From Bryobacterales bacterium (GTDB lineage: Bacteria; Acidobacteriota; Terriglobia; Bryobacterales; Bryobacteraceae), in NCBI GenBank assembly GCA_003142355.1, contig PLMF01000193.1, forward strand, positions 1,186-6,931: a stretch of DNA of 5,746 bases, written 5' to 3'. This document shows positions 5,552-5,746 of the stretch, piece by piece (the stretch's first letter is position 1; each line of letters starts with the position of its first letter). Position numbers and translations under genes: made by a program. Below the pieces are notes generated by a model, which made no database searches, had not been told where the DNA came from, and saw only the letters and a list, made by a program, of their open reading frames with translations.

Positions 5552-5746
5552 TTACAGCGCGGCGCTGCTGGCGGTGATCGCCAACTGGGCGTGTTTGACA
5601 CCTTTGGTGGCGGCCAGCAAGCTGGCGAAGCGCTGAACGTCGGCCGACGTGCCGCGCAGCGCAATCAACTCCATGCAGTTGTCATGATCCAAATGGATAT
5701 GCAGTACGGATAGAATCAGGCGGTGATGGTTGTGCTGCATTTCGGT
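5552..5746 (-). CDS. nikR: Nickel-responsive transcriptional regulator NikR, C-terminal domain (5' end outside window)
   Basis: The minus-strand frame is open from the window edge to TAA (5554-5552) and gives the last 64 residues. It matches the ACT-like nickel-binding and tetramerisation domain of NikR, a ribbon-helix-helix repressor of nickel uptake genes. The signature VLHIHLDHDNC is present, followed by ELIALRG, VQRFASLLAATKGVKH. By alignment from memory with E. coli NikR, partial residues H5, H16, H18 and C24 correspond to the square-planar nickel ligands H76, H87, H89 and C95, so all four are kept. The N-terminal DNA-binding ribbon-helix-helix would lie outside the window. It converges on the CHAT fragment with 21 bp between stops. 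No nickel transporter gene is visible here. Confidence 0.93.
   Translation of the reverse strand, partial: TEMQHNHHRLILSVLHIHLDHDNCMELIALRGTSADVQRFASLLAATKGVKHAQLAITASSAAL

Overview
The window is a GC-rich bacterial chromosomal segment with low gene density and clear signs of rearrangement. No taxonomic marker is present. The style (a CHAT-domain protease, a very large secreted orphan protein, an IS1202-type insertion sequence and a NikR regulator) is compatible with Acidobacteriota or a similar soil lineage, but that is an impression and not a demonstrated assignment.

Layout, left to right. (1) Positions 3-662, plus strand: the C-terminal 219 residues of a CHAT-domain (caspase-like) protein whose 5' end lies outside the window. 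(2) Positions 663-1368: about 700 bp without a convincing intact gene. It holds small inverted and direct repeats and a possible decayed gene remnant on the minus strand (1063-1242). (3) Positions 1369-4092, minus strand: one large gene for a 907-residue exported protein with a signal peptide, a Gln/Ala-rich coiled-coil region, a Lys-Pro-Ala tetrapeptide repeat linker and a long beta-rich C-terminal half. I do not recognise its family. It has a good ribosome binding site, a hairpin-rich leader and a TATAAT box beside an 18-bp near-palindrome. (4) About 4287-5386, plus strand: an IS1202-type (ISNCY family) insertion sequence remnant, with subterminal repeats at its left end and a transposase that keeps its DDE residues but is cut off before its normal C terminus. 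(5) Positions 5387-5530: a second, 94% identical copy of the last 47 codons of the CHAT gene, fused directly and out of frame to the cut transposase. (6) Positions 5552-5746, minus strand: the C-terminal half of the nickel-responsive repressor NikR with all four nickel ligands, converging on the CHAT tail.

The main story is structural. The 4.7 kb between the two CHAT tails (the secreted orphan gene plus the IS) sits between 147-bp direct repeats that share the end of a CHAT gene. The second tail lies 21 bp from nikR, so a CHAT gene facing nikR was probably the older arrangement. Either a second CHAT paralogue lost its 5' part when the IS end was deleted, or an incoming segment joined at the CHAT 3' end. 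The sequence alone does not decide between these. No operon joins the genes: CHAT and the orphan gene converge, the orphan gene and the transposase diverge, and the CHAT tail and nikR converge.
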